In this document: positions 17,865-27,158 of the stretch, one piece after another
Position numbering within the stretch: the stretch's first letter is position 1
Layout of the letters: every line of letters begins with the position of its first letter
The notes under the pieces: generated by a model
Seen by the model: only the letters and a program-made list of their open reading frames with translations
What the model was told of the DNA's origin: nothing
Database searches by the model: none
Made by a program: the position numbers and the translations under genes
Assembly: GCA_963843465.1 (NCBI GenBank)
Contig: CAWJKP010000008.1
Location: forward strand, 1-64,000
Reading direction: 5' to 3'
Length of the DNA stretch: 64,000 nucleotides
Source: CAWJKP01 sp963843465
GTDB taxonomy: Bacteria; Planctomycetota; Planctomycetia; Pirellulales; Thermoguttaceae

Positions 17865-18983
17865 TCAGCCACCAATCAGCCCGCTCCAAAGCGCCTCATA
17901 GGCCGCCACCACTCTGTCAATCGAGAACTCCCGTTCTGCCCGCCGGCGATTCTTTTCGCCAAGTTCCTCAGCCAACTGGCGGTCGGAAAGCAGCGTGACC
18001 AGCTTGGCGACGAAGCTCTGCGAATCGCCCCAGCTTACCGTTTGTGCCTCGTCTTCCTCGCCGAGCAGTTCCAAGAGACCCTCAACCCTCGTCGCCAAGA
18101 CCGGCCGGCGGCTGGCCATGGCTTCCAACACCACGTTGGGCATTCCTTCCCAACGGGAAGGCAACACCAAGAGCTCGCTGGCCGCGAGGATCTCGGGTAC
18201 GTCGGCCCGCCAGCCCGCAAAGCAAACCCGGTCTGCAATCCCCAACCGGCGGGTCAGCCCCTGGAGCCTCGATTGGTCCGGCCCTTTCCCAACCAAGACC
18301 AGGTCGCAACCCGGTACCTGGCGGAGCCACTGGGGAGCCGTTCTCAGCAGCCAATCGAGTCCCTTCTGCCGATCGAGTCTGCCCACACAGACAACCAGAC
18401 GGCGACCAAGCGGTAGGCCGTCGGGCGGGTGGTGACTGGCGGTGGCGGCCGGATACTTAGCCAGGTCGATGCCGTTGGGGATCACCACTAGCTTCTCCTG
18501 GGGGAGCCCGGCATGCTGCCGAGAGAATCGGGCAACCGAATCGCTTACGCACACATACCGATCAACCAGCCGGCTAGTCAACCGGTCGGCCCAACGGTGC
18601 CACCGGCGGGGCTCCGCCACCCGGACGCCCGAGATCACCCAGCGAACCCCGGCACGCCGCGCGGCCCAGCGGCCCGCCAGGTTGGCATGGAAGAGAAACG
18701 TCTGGAGCAGCAATGGCTTCTGCCGTTGCAAAAGAGCCTTCCAGCGTGTCATAGCCCGTGGTAGATCGCGCGAGGATCGCACCCCCAGACCGTGCACCTC
18801 GACTCCGGCCTGCCTCAATGGCGGGAGACAGGAGGCCACCTCCGCAGGTGGCAGAGGGGATAGACAGTAGACCACAGGCTCGAAACGGGTCCGGCCGAGG
18901 CGGGTGGCCAGTTCCACGAGGGCCTTTTCGGCGCCCCCCGGCTCGAGGTCAGTGATAGCCAACGCCACCGGCTGAGCACTCAC
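17865..18983 (-). CDS. Glycosyltransferase family 4 protein
   Basis: A protein of 372 residues with the GT-B fold signs of GT4: N-terminal glycine-rich acceptor side (ITDLEPGGAEKALVEL), the linker VIPNGIDLAKYP, GRLDRQKGLDWLL, LVGKGPDQSRLQ and the donor-sugar motif SRWEGMPNVVLEAMA with the two conserved Glu. It probably adds a sugar to a lipid-linked or surface glycan in the cytosol or at the membrane. Acceptor and donor cannot be told. It is alone on its strand between a palindromic element and queA. Confidence 0.9.
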   Translation of the reverse strand: MSAQPVALAITDLEPGGAEKALVELATRLGRTRFEPVVYCLSPLPPAEVASCLPPLRQAGVEVHGLGVRSSRDLPRAMTRWKALLQRQKPLLLQTFLFHANLAGRWAARRAGVRWVISGVRVAEPRRWHRWADRLTSRLVDRYVCVSDSVARFSRQHAGLPQEKLVVIPNGIDLAKYPAATASHHPPDGLPLGRRLVVCVGRLDRQKGLDWLLRTAPQWLRQVPGCDLVLVGKGPDQSRLQGLTRRLGIADRVCFAGWRADVPEILAASELLVLPSRWEGMPNVVLEAMASRRPVLATRVEGLLELLGEEDEAQTVSWGDSQSFVAKLVTLLSDRQLAEELGEKNRRRAEREFSIDRVVAAYEALWSGLIGG

Positions 18984-19094
18984 ATCCGTCTCCCGTTGTT
19001 CCGAGGCCCGTCCACTGCCCGCAGCCCGGGTGGGGCCTTATACTAACTTACCGGCCCCCGGTAAAGGCGAGCTGAGTAATTCTGGAGGGAGGGG

Positions 19095-19192
19095 GTAGGG
19101 TGGGACAAGCTTGCTTAAGCAAGCGCCGGCCCACCATTTCTGCGAGCGATTGGTGGGCCGGCGGCCGCCACGGCGGCCTGGTCCCACCCTAC
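19095..19192. repeat. P1 palindromic repeat
   Basis: GTAGGGTGGGACAAG to GGTCCCACCCTAC, spanning most of the gap before queA. The inner part carries GCCGGCCCACC and its inverse. Confidence 0.9.
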
Positions 19193-19224
19193 ACGCGGAC
19201 CACTAGCCACCGACAACTTCTGCG

Positions 19225-20265
19225 ATGACGGACGCCTACGATTACGAGTTGCCGCGACACCTGATCGCTCAGGCTCCGGTGGCCCACCGCGTGGACGCCC
19301 GACTGATGGTCGTCGATCGCCAACGACAGTCGATCGAGCACTGGCATGTCCGCGATCTTCCGGAGATCCTCTCCCCCGCCGATTGTGTGGTCCTCAATGA
19401 CACCCGGGTAATACCCGCCAAGCTGCTGGGATTCCGCACGGCAACGGGCGGACGCTGGGAAGGGCTCTTCCTGGAATCCGACGACCACGGGCTCTGGCGG
19501 GTGCTGGGAAAGACTCGGGGCCGCCCTCTTCCGGGCGAGACGATCACGCTGGTCAACGCCTCCGGTCAAACCGACGTCCGCCTCCGCCTGGGGACCAAGG
19601 AACCCGAAGGGGTTTGGGTGGTCCGTCCCGAGTCGCAAGAGGATCCCTACACGGTGCTCGCTCGCGTGGGACGGGTACCTCTTCCCCCCTACATCCGCAA
19701 GGGACAGATGGTCGAGGCGGATCGCAAGACCTACCAGACGGTCTTTGCCCGACATCCGGGCGCCGTGGCGGCTCCCACTGCCGGGCTGCACTTCACCGAG
19801 GGGCTGCTGGAGTCGCTGAAAGGCCGCGGGATAGGAGTCGCCATGCTTACCTTGCACGTGGGTCTGGGCACGTTCCGGCCCATTGAAACGGAGTCGCTGG
19901 CCGACCACCAAATGCACTCGGAAAGGGCCAATCTCGAGCCGTCGACCGTCGAGACGCTTCTCGAATGCCGCCAACAGGGAGGACGGATCGTCGCCGTGGG
20001 AACCACCACCGTTCGCGTCTTGGAAACGGCCGCCCGGGACGGCAAGCTCAAGCCCTTTACGGGTTCCACGGATCTTTTCATCCGGCCGCCCTTCGAGTTT
20101 CACGCCGTCGACGCCCTTTTGACCAATTTCCATTTTCCCCGCACCACCCTGTTGGTGCTCGTTCAGACCTTCGGCACCGATAAGTTGATTCGCCGCGCCT
20201 ATCAAGAAGCCATCCGAGAAGAGTACCGCTTCTACAGTTACGGCGATGCAATGCTGATTCTCTGA
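19225..20265 (+). CDS. queA: S-adenosylmethionine:tRNA ribosyltransferase-isomerase
   Basis: A protein of 346 residues, normal for QueA. Family motifs are YDYELPRHLIAQ, LNDTRVIPAKLLG, PLPPYIRKG, AAPTAGLHFTEGLLE, THVGLGTF-like LHVGLGTFRP and TNFHFPRTTLL. It transfers the ribosyl part of SAM to 7-aminomethyl-7-deazaguanine in tRNA during queuosine synthesis. It stands between two P1 repeats, and no other queuosine gene is in the window. Confidence 0.97.
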   Translation: MTDAYDYELPRHLIAQAPVAHRVDARLMVVDRQRQSIEHWHVRDLPEILSPADCVVLNDTRVIPAKLLGFRTATGGRWEGLFLESDDHGLWRVLGKTRGRPLPGETITLVNASGQTDVRLRLGTKEPEGVWVVRPESQEDPYTVLARVGRVPLPPYIRKGQMVEADRKTYQTVFARHPGAVAAPTAGLHFTEGLLESLKGRGIGVAMLTLHVGLGTFRPIETESLADHQMHSERANLEPSTVETLLECRQQGGRIVAVGTTTVRVLETAARDGKLKPFTGSTDLFIRPPFEFHAVDALLTNFHFPRTTLLVLVQTFGTDKLIRRAYQEAIREEYRFYSYGDAMLIL

Positions 20266-20334
20266 GGTTGTTGGCCAGCGGGCTGGACAGTTCGTATACT
20301 TGGTTGCTGACGGGACCCGTGGGCAGGCAGAAAG

Positions 20335-20432
20335 GTAGGGTGGGACAAGCTCGCGAAAGCGAGCGCCGGCCCACCGGTTCTGCGAACGGTTGGTGGGCCG
20401 GCGGCCGCCACGGCGGCCTGGTCCCACCCTAC
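20335..20432. repeat. P1 palindromic repeat
   Basis: Same layout as the copy at 19095-19192, so queA is flanked by two near-identical repeats in the same orientation, about 1.1 kb apart. Confidence 0.9.
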
Positions 20433-20491
20433 ACGCTTGAGAATAGCCAGCGGAAACTCGACCCACGCACTCAACAAAGAAGGAATCCCAG

Positions 20492-21133
20492 GTGTCCGGA
20501 GTTCTCACGGAGCGAGTGCTCGTCGTTCCCACGGCGGTCTTCCATCGCCTGGGCCATTTCCAAGGCTTTACCGGCGAGGTGGATCACTATCTGAGCGAAC
20601 TCTTCAGTCCGGCGCACATCAGCTACCAACCGCGGCAGGAAGTGGAGCAGGACCCGTCCTTCAAACAGTTGATCCCGTACGTCATCTTCCGGTACTGCGC
20701 GGCGGACGGCCGCCAATCGGTCTTTCACTACACGCGGGGAACCGGGCAGGGCGAAGGGCGGCTCCACCGCAAGCGAAGCGTGGGCATCGGCGGCCATATC
20801 TCCGTGGTCGACGTCAACTCCGATCCCGGCAGTCACCCCTTTCAGGAAGGAATGCGGCGGGAGCTGGAGGAAGAAATCTTCGTCGACGCGCCCTATACGC
20901 CGCGATGCGTGGGCCTGATCAACGACGACCAGAGCGACGTCGGCCGGGTCCACCTGGGCGTGGTCCACCTGGTGGATCTCCAGCGGCCCGAGGTCCGGCC
21001 GCGCGAGGCGGAGATCATCCAGAGCGGTTTTCGCGCGGTCGAGGCGATTCTCGCCGACCTGTCGGGCTTCGAGACCTGGTCGCAGATCTGCATGGAAGCC
21101 CTGTTCGGCCCGGGCAAGTCCGCGGCCCCTTGA
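20492..21133 (+). CDS. Nudix-type hydrolase domain protein
   Basis: A protein of 213 residues. The region GIGGHISVVDVN followed by HPFQEGMRRELEEEIFV carries the core REUxEE of a Nudix box (RELEEE), with GGH as the upstream glycine-rich turn. Residues 1-80 hold a conserved-looking start (LVVPTAVFHRLGHFQGF). Nudix proteins hydrolyse nucleoside diphosphates linked to other groups; the substrate is unknown. It lies downstream of queA, after a P1 repeat. Confidence 0.75.
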   Translation: MSGVLTERVLVVPTAVFHRLGHFQGFTGEVDHYLSELFSPAHISYQPRQEVEQDPSFKQLIPYVIFRYCAADGRQSVFHYTRGTGQGEGRLHRKRSVGIGGHISVVDVNSDPGSHPFQEGMRRELEEEIFVDAPYTPRCVGLINDDQSDVGRVHLGVVHLVDLQRPEVRPREAEIIQSGFRAVEAILADLSGFETWSQICMEALFGPGKSAAP

Positions 21134-21147
21134 GCGGCCTGGTTGAC

Positions 21148-22149
21148 ATGCGTACGCTGCACCGCAACATCAGCATGATCCAACTTTTCACGCCCCTAGC
21201 AGCCGTTTGCCTGCTGGCCTCCCCGGCTGGCCAAGTTATCGGTGCTCCTCAGGCAGTCGGAACGGTTGAGTCGTGTAACTTCCCGACGCAATCGCTGCCT
21301 CCACCATTTCGGGCGCCAAAACAGTTTGCCGAGGGCTACAAACTTTTTCAGGCGGGCGGCGCTTTCCTGCCGGAGAGCATGATGGTGGAGGGCGTGATCC
21401 TGATGGGTAGCTCCCAGATCGGCCTTAACGCGAAGGAGACCCAAGGGCTTCGGGCGAGCCTGGATCAAGCATACAGCAGTATTTCCTCGGACGCCCTCTT
21501 CAAGAATGTCAGCTCTGCTCTGCCATATTGCCTGGCCGATAAGCGGCCCACACACGGACACTATTTCGCGTACTTTCCGAAGAGCGTGACCGATGCTACA
21601 CCTGTGATCGTGTTCCTCCACGGATTCGGCGGCAACTTCCTGTTCTATACGTACGTGCTGAAGGAGGAGTTCCCCAACGCGATCGTCCTGGTGCCCTCAT
21701 GGGGTTCCAGTTGGCATGACGGCACGATGCAATACCTTGACGACATGTACAAGGATGTGAAACTGAAGCGGTCGGTTTCAATCCACAAGCCATGTCTGAT
21801 GGCGATCTCGGCGGGCGGTCCGGCAGGATTTCGCATCTACAACGAGAAGCCAGACGCCTTTTCTTGCTACGTTTCGATCGCCTCAGCGCCGTCCTTGGCG
21901 GTCGTGCCTGTATTGAAAGACAATCTCAAGATCCTCATGCTCAACGGGCGGCAGGATTCGGGTTTTCGGATCGCTCGCGTCCAGCCAATTGCGTCCAAGC
22001 TCGCTGGGCGTTTACCGCATTTTCAGTTCCGTGTCGTCGACGGCGACCACTTTTTCTTTCTATCCAAGCGGGAAGACACATTCCGGATTATCAAGGCGTT
22101 TCTGAAAAAAGAAGCAAGCATAGAGGCCGAAAATCAATCAACGAGATAG
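21148..22149 (+). CDS. Secreted alpha/beta-hydrolase-fold protein
   Basis: A protein of 333 residues; a start at 21175 (MIQLFTPLAAVCLLASPAG) gives a clean signal peptide and may be the true one. PVIVFLHGFGGNF forms the oxyanion-hole strand, CLMAISAGGPAGF holds the likely nucleophile Ser in an A-x-S-x-G elbow, and VVDGDHFFF carries a candidate catalytic His. A serine esterase or peptidase acting outside the cytosol is likely; the substrate is unknown. Base composition is less GC-rich than the neighbours, and a large hairpin element follows its stop directly, which may hint at acquisition. Confidence 0.7.
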   Translation: MRTLHRNISMIQLFTPLAAVCLLASPAGQVIGAPQAVGTVESCNFPTQSLPPPFRAPKQFAEGYKLFQAGGAFLPESMMVEGVILMGSSQIGLNAKETQGLRASLDQAYSSISSDALFKNVSSALPYCLADKRPTHGHYFAYFPKSVTDATPVIVFLHGFGGNFLFYTYVLKEEFPNAIVLVPSWGSSWHDGTMQYLDDMYKDVKLKRSVSIHKPCLMAISAGGPAGFRIYNEKPDAFSCYVSIASAPSLAVVPVLKDNLKILMLNGRQDSGFRIARVQPIASKLAGRLPHFQFRVVDGDHFFFLSKREDTFRIIKAFLKKEASIEAENQSTR

Positions 22150-22367
22150 CTCAAACTGAAAACGCCACCACCGGCCTTGTGCCGGTGGAGCGATGATTGG
22201 CAGCTAGAAACGGCGGCCCCGAAAGACTTCCGTTTTTTCCGTTTCCGGCCCGGCCGGCGATGCCGGCCGGGCCGGAAACGGAAAAAACGATGCACCGGTA
22301 ACGCCGTTTCTAGCTGCCAATCATCGCTCCACGGGGATAAACCCCGTGGTGGCGTTTACAGTTTGAG
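22150..22367. repeat. Large nested palindrome with a terminator-like core
   Basis: Outer arms CTCAAACTG...CGCCACCAC and GTGGTGGCG...CAGTTTGAG enclose a second pair, GCGATGATTGGCAGCTAGAA with its exact inverse, and a core (about 22231-22288) of CCGTTTTTTCCGTTTCCGGC facing its inverse with a GAT loop. The core has T- and A-runs on both sides, so it could stop transcription in both directions. The element fills the gap between the hydrolase and the cysteine desulfurase. Confidence 0.85.
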
Positions 22368-22420
22368 GAGATAACGTGTCTCAAGTGGCGCCTCCGTTTT
22401 GCAGGCCACAAAAAAGAGCC

Positions 22421-23631
22421 ATGCTTTCCACCCCGATCTACATGGACAACCAGGCCACGACCCGGACCGATCCCCGGGTGCTGGAAGCCATGCTCCCCTT
22501 TTCACGGAGACCTACGGCAACCCGGCGAGCACCACGCACGGCTTCGGCTGGTCGGCCAAGGAGGCGGTGGCCAAGGCCCGGGATTCGATCGCGTCGGCCC
22601 TCGGCGCCCGGGCCCGGGAAATCGTCTTCACCAGCGGCGCCACCGAGAGCAATAACCTGGCGATCCGCGGCCTGGCGGAACGGGTCCGCCGCAAGGGCAA
22701 TCATGTCGTCAGCGTGGTCGCCGAGCACCCGTCGGTGCTGGATCCCCTGGAAAAACTGGGCCGGCGAGGTTTCGAGATTACGCTCTTGCCGGTGATCCCG
22801 GCCCCTGACCCCGAGGCGGGGCGGATCCTCCCGGACGACATCGCCGCCGCCATTCGCGACGATACGCTGCTGGTCTCCGTGATGCTGGCCAACAACGAGA
22901 TCGGCACGCTCCAGCCGCTGGAAGAGATCGGCCGGATCTGCAAGCAGCGAGGCGTGCTCTTGCACTCCGACGCGACCCAGGCGGTGGGCAAGGTCCCCGT
23001 CGACGTCAATCGCCTGGGAGTCGACCTGCTGAGCTTCTCCGCCCACAAGATTTACGGTCCCAAGGGGATTGGCGCGCTGTATGTCCGCCGTCGGGGCCCC
23101 ACGGTGCGATTGGAGCCGCTGCTGGACGGTGGCGGGCATGAGGGAGGGCTGCGAAGCGGCACGCTCAATGTGCCGGGAATCGTCGGTTTCGCCCGGGCCT
23201 TGGAACTGTGCCAGGAGGAGATGCCGGCGGAGGCGGATCGGCTGCGGTCGCTGCGAAACCGCCTCTATCAAGGCATCCTGGCGGCCACGACCGGCGTGGA
23301 ACTGAACGGACCCGCGCTGGCGCCGCCAGAGTGGCGACTGCCGGGGAACCTGAACCTGAGCTTCGCCGGGCTGGAGGGAGAGACGCTGCTGCTGGACGTC
23401 AAGGATCTGGCCCTCAGCTCCGGCAGCGCGTGTACTTCGGCGAAGCCCGAGCCGAGCCACGTTTTGCGGGCCTTGGGCATCGGCGACCAACGAACGCGGA
23501 ACAGCCTGCGTTTCGGCCTGGGCCGGTTCAATACGCCGGAAGAAGTGGAGTACGCGATCCAAGTCCTCTCCGAGACCGTCCCGCGGCTGCGGCGGCTCAA
23601 TGCGTTGCCGTTGGTGGAGCCGAGCGCGTAG
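22421..23631 (+). CDS. Cysteine desulfurase, apparent frameshift in a T-run
   Basis: The start at 22421 (MLSTPIYMDNQATTRTDP) is in one frame and everything after MLPF is in the next; a run of four T at 22499-22502 read as five would join them (MLPFFTETYGNPAS). The joined protein has about 404 residues with PLP-enzyme motifs: FTSGATESNNLA, HSDATQAVGKVP, SFSAHKIYGPKGIGALY with the PLP lysine, and SSGSACTSAKPEPSHVL with the catalytic Cys. It is a class V NifS/IscS enzyme that takes sulfur from cysteine for Fe-S cluster and tRNA thiolation. The TAG stop lies inside the first bases of a P1 repeat. An IscA-like gene follows. Confidence 0.9.
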
Positions 23632-23790
23632 GGTGGGACAAGGCCGCTGTGGCGGCCGCCGGCCCACCAGTGGTCGGTGTTCAGTGATCAACGGTCGCAA
23701 GTCGCAGAGCGCTGCACCTCTTGCCACTTACCGCCAACCACCCTCCCTTGGTGGGCCGGCGCCAGCTTGCGCGAGCTTGTCCCACCCTAC
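23628..23790. repeat. P1 palindromic repeat with long spacer
   Basis: The left arm starts GTAGGGTGGGACAAG, its TAG being the stop codon of the cysteine desulfurase. The right arm ends CTTGTCCCACCCTAC. The spacer is longer (163 bases in total) and holds unrelated sequence. Confidence 0.85.
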
Positions 23791-23989
23791 GGGTCGTTTC
23801 CGGCAGTATTTGACATCAAGAGGCTGCCCGGCAGCTCCCCTGAAACAGGTTTGCCGATCGCTCCCGGCCGCTGAAGAAAGCGGCGACAGGTCGCCGCACT
23901 CCAAAGACCTTTGCCTTCCCGTGGCTGGCGGTATAAGTATAAAAGAGAAGGCAGGAAAATCCCTGAAGTATCCTGGAGAAGAAACCCTC

Positions 23990-24322
23990 ATGTCAGTCGT
24001 TCTGAGCGAGACCGCGGCGAGCGAGATCCGGCGGATCATGGATTCCCAGAAGATGGAGCCGAACACCGTGTTGCGGATGGGCGTTGCCGGCGGCGGCTGC
24101 AGCGGCATGCAATACTCGCTGGGCTTCGACAACGAGTTCGACCCCAAGGTCGATGCGCATTACGAACATCACGGGGTGACGCTGGTGACCCGCAAGAAGT
24201 TCGCCCTGCACCTCGACGGCACCTCGATCGACTTCAAGGACGGTCCGATGGGCCGCGGGTTCGCCATCGTCAACCCGAACTACTCCAGCGGCGGCGGCTG
24301 CCCGGGCTGTGGCGGGCATTAA
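23990..24322 (+). CDS. Iron-sulfur cluster assembly accessory protein (IscA/ErpA-like)
   Basis: A protein of 110 residues starting MSVVLSETAASEIRRIM at 23990. It has the family pattern LRMGVAGGGCSGMQYSLGF and the C-terminal GGGCPGCGGH, giving the three conserved cysteines, although the last two are spaced C-x-x-C rather than C-x-C. It would carry or insert Fe-S clusters in the cytosol. It is on the same strand as the cysteine desulfurase about 360 bases upstream and may work with it. Confidence 0.9.
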   Translation: MSVVLSETAASEIRRIMDSQKMEPNTVLRMGVAGGGCSGMQYSLGFDNEFDPKVDAHYEHHGVTLVTRKKFALHLDGTSIDFKDGPMGRGFAIVNPNYSSGGGCPGCGGH

Positions 24323-24325
24323 GCC

Positions 24326-24411
24326 GTAGGTTGGGCATTCCTGCCCGACCTGAGCGATGGCCCGCACGGGAAGAACCGATAGGCAACGACGGGCAAGAAT
24401 GCCCGTCCTAC
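24326..24411. repeat. Palindromic repeat (GTAGGTTGGGCATTCCTGCC type)
   Basis: GTAGGTTGGGCATTC at the left faces GAATGCCCGTCCTAC at the right. It occupies the convergent space between the IscA-like gene and argJ and could act as a terminator for both. Confidence 0.8.
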
Positions 24412-24434
24412 GGTGCGCGCACTCGCGTCAAGTC

Positions 24435-25629
24435 CTAAGTGTGGTAGTCGGCGTTGAGCCGGACGTACTCGGCCGTCAAGTCGGAGGTCCAGAACCGCAG
24501 TTTGGCGTCCCCTTCGCTGAACTGGAGCTGGATGCGGGTCTCGCGGTTGTCGCGGATCGAGTCGGAGACGGCCTTGGCGTCGAAGGGCTCCGGCGCGCCG
24601 GCCCGGTAGAGCAGGAATCCGTTGACGTGCAGCGTCACCCCGGCCGGATCGAAAGGCACGCCCGCATAACCGGCCGCGGAAACGATCCGTCCCCAGTTGG
24701 GATCGGCCCCGTGGATCGCCGTTTTCACCAGCGGGCTGTTGGCCACGGTCTTGGCGATTTCCAAGGCCGCCTGGCGATCGGCGCAGCCGGCGATCTCGAT
24801 GGTAATCAGGTGCGTGGCGCCTTCGCCGTCGAAGGGGATCATGCGCGCCAGCTCCTCGCAGACCTCGCTCAGCGTGCGGCGGAAGAGGGCCAGATCCTGG
24901 CCGGCCAAGCGGCTGGCCCCCGGCCCGGCCGTTGGCCAGCAGGAGCACGGTGTCGTTGGTGCTCATGTGGCCGTCGACGCTGATGCAGTTGAAGGTCTCA
25001 CTGACCGCCTCGACCAGCGACTGCTGGGCCGACGGCTTCTCCAGCGGCGCGTCGGTGAGGATCAGGGCCAGCATGGTGGCCATGTTGGGTCCCATCATCG
25101 CCGCGCCCTTCGCCAGGCCGCAGAGGGAAATCTCCCGGCCGCCGATCTGCGCCGAACGGCCGGCCATCTTGTGGATCGTATCGGTGGTGAGCATGCCCCG
25201 GGCGGCGGCGACGAGGGCCTCTTCGTCGGCGCCCAACTGGCCTGCCGCGTGGGCGATCCCCTGGGCGATCTTCTCCATGGGTAAGAACGCGCCGATCACC
25301 CCCGTCGAGAGCACCAGGGCCTGGTCCGCCGCCGCTTGGCAGGCGGCCGCCGCCAGGCGGGCCATCTCCTCGGCGTCCCGCAGGCCCCGCAGCCCGGTGC
25401 AGGCGTTGGCGTTGCCCGAGTTGGCCACCACGGCGCGGATCCGATCGCTGGGCGTGCGGCTGCGATCCAAGGCCACCGGCGCGGCGTAGACCAGGTTCCG
25501 CGTATAGACCCCGGCCGCCACGGCGGGGACCTCGGAGACCACCAGGGTCAGGTCCTGCTTGCGCGGATCGCGCTTCAGCCCGCAGTGAACGCCTGCCAGT
25601 CGGAAACCCTTGGGAACGCGGATGGCCAT
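24435..25629 (-). CDS. argJ: Glutamate N-acetyltransferase / amino-acid acetyltransferase, apparent frameshift
   Basis: A protein of about 398 residues once two frames are joined. The N-terminal frame runs from 25629 (MAIRVPKGFRLAGVHCGLK) to NGRAG; the rest (ASRLAGQDLALFRRTLSEV... to RLNADYHT) is in the next frame. A five-C run at 24917-24921 is the likely extra base. The self-cleavage region KGAAMMGPNMATMLALILTD, with Thr as the nucleophile of the beta chain, is intact, as is GADPNWGRIVSAAGY. It recycles acetyl groups between N-acetylornithine and glutamate in arginine synthesis. argC is 105 bases upstream on the same strand. Confidence 0.93.
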
Positions 25630-25734
25630 CGGTGGAAATCGCTCCAGTTGTCGGTTGTCAGTTGTCGGCGTCAGCGGTCAGCGGTCAGCGATCAGAAAGC
25701 GCGTCACTGACAACTGACAACCGACAACTCTTTC

Positions 25735-26745
25735 TCATTGCAACGCCGTGGTCTCGGGATGGCCGAACATCAGGTTGAAGTTCTGCACCGCCGCGCCGGA
25801 GGCGCCCTTGATGAGGTTGTCGAGGCAACTGATGGTCAGCACCCGGCCGCGGACGATCCGCGCGGTGAGATCGCAGAAGTTCGAGTCGGTCGTATCCTTG
25901 CTGGCCGGCAGGTGGTTGACCACCCGCACGAACGGCTCGTCGGCATAGAAATCCCGCAGCGTTTGCAGCAGGGCCTCTTCGCTCAGCGTCTTGACGGGCC
26001 GGGAGTAGGTGGTGGTGAGGATTCCGCGGTCCATGGGAACCAGGTGCGGGGTGAAGATCACCTCGACCGGCGAGCCCACGGCCCGGCCGAGGATCTGCTC
26101 GATCTCGGGCTGGTGGCGATGCCGGCCGACGTTGTAGGCTGAAACACTCTCGTTGCACTCGGGATAATGGGTGGTCAGCTTGGGGGTCCGCCCGGCGCCG
26201 GACACTCCGCTCTTGGAATCGACGATGATGTCCTGGGGCTCGATCAGCCCGCCTTTCAACAGCGGCGCCAGGGCCAGGATCGCCGAGGTCGGATAGCAGC
26301 CGGGGTTGGCCACCAAGCGGGCCGCGGGGATCTGCTCGCGGAACAACTCCGGCAGACCGTAGACGACTTTGCCCGCCCGCGCCGGGTCGGCATGTTTCTG
26401 GCCGTACCACTCGGCATAGGTTTCGGCGTTGTCGAGTCGGTAATCGGCGCTGAAATCGACCACCCGGCAGCCGGCGTCCACCAGCGGGGCCACAAAGGCC
26501 GCGCTGGCCCCGTGAGGCAAACAGCTAAACGCACACTCGGCCCGCGCGGCCACTTCCGCAGGACCGAGATTCTCCAGGCACAGATCCAGCCGGCTGGTCA
26601 GGCAGGGGTGGATCGTGGCCACCGGCGGGTTGCCCTCCTGCCGGCTGGTGACGGCCACAATCTCGGCTCCCGGGTGGCGCAGCAGAAGCTTGATCAGTTC
26701 CACGGCCGTGTAGCCGGTGGCTCCGAGAATGGCGATCCGGGTCAT
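25735..26745 (-). CDS. argC: N-acetyl-gamma-glutamyl-phosphate reductase
   Basis: A protein of 336 residues, normal for ArgC. Motifs are IAILGATGYTAVELIKLL (NADP site), FSCLPHGAS, VVDFSADYRL, the catalytic Cys in VANPGCYPTS, and the substrate-site VGRHRHQPEIEQ. It reduces N-acetylglutamyl phosphate to the semialdehyde. argJ follows downstream, so the pair forms a partial arginine operon; argB and argD are not in the window. Confidence 0.97.
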   Translation of the reverse strand: MTRIAILGATGYTAVELIKLLLRHPGAEIVAVTSRQEGNPPVATIHPCLTSRLDLCLENLGPAEVAARAECAFSCLPHGASAAFVAPLVDAGCRVVDFSADYRLDNAETYAEWYGQKHADPARAGKVVYGLPELFREQIPAARLVANPGCYPTSAILALAPLLKGGLIEPQDIIVDSKSGVSGAGRTPKLTTHYPECNESVSAYNVGRHRHQPEIEQILGRAVGSPVEVIFTPHLVPMDRGILTTTYSRPVKTLSEEALLQTLRDFYADEPFVRVVNHLPASKDTTDSNFCDLTARIVRGRVLTISCLDNLIKGASGAAVQNFNLMFGHPETTALQ

Positions 26746-26777
26746 ACAAGCCAGTAGTCTGGGGGGCGTTGGGCAAC

Positions 26778-26830
26778 GTACTCGTCACGCTCCGCGTGAC
26801 GTTATCCAGCTCGCGGAGCGAGAGGAGTAC
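26778..26830. repeat. Short palindromic repeat (GTACTCGTCACGCTCCGCG type)
   Basis: GTACTC...CTCCGCG at the left faces CGCGGAG...GAGTAC. The same CGTACTCCTCACGCTCCGCG word is the unit of the array inside hpnE at 42206-42323. Confidence 0.75.
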
Positions 26831-27039
26831 CTAGTATACCCGCCTTATTTCGCTTCAGGCAAGCGTTAACGGCGGGAAGGAAAACGCTCATTCTACTCGC
26901 AGGAAGGGACGATTCGGTTCTAAGCTCCCTCCGCAAGAGCGGGGGTAACTTGCATCGGCGTGCGCGGAGTTTGCCGGAATCTTGCAAATTCGTGACGGAA
27001 AGTGATTGATTTCCGTGACGACTTGAAGGATACTGGCAC

Positions 27040-27126
27040 CTGTAGGGAACGCCCTCCGTGGTGTTCCTGACGCCGGGCGCGCCATATCGCTCGCGGGCGG
27101 AACGCTACGGAGGGCGTTCCCTACAG
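27040..27126. repeat. P4 palindromic repeat
   Basis: CTGTAGGGAACGCCCTCCGTG at the left faces CGGAGGGCGTTCCCTACAG at the right. It lies in the divergent region between argC and the DeoR gene. Other copies are at 39094-39167 and 49541-49615. The rest of 26746-27158 holds no gene I can see. Confidence 0.9.
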
Positions 27127-27158
27127 ATTCGCCGGTTGGACTCAAACCCGGAACAGCC

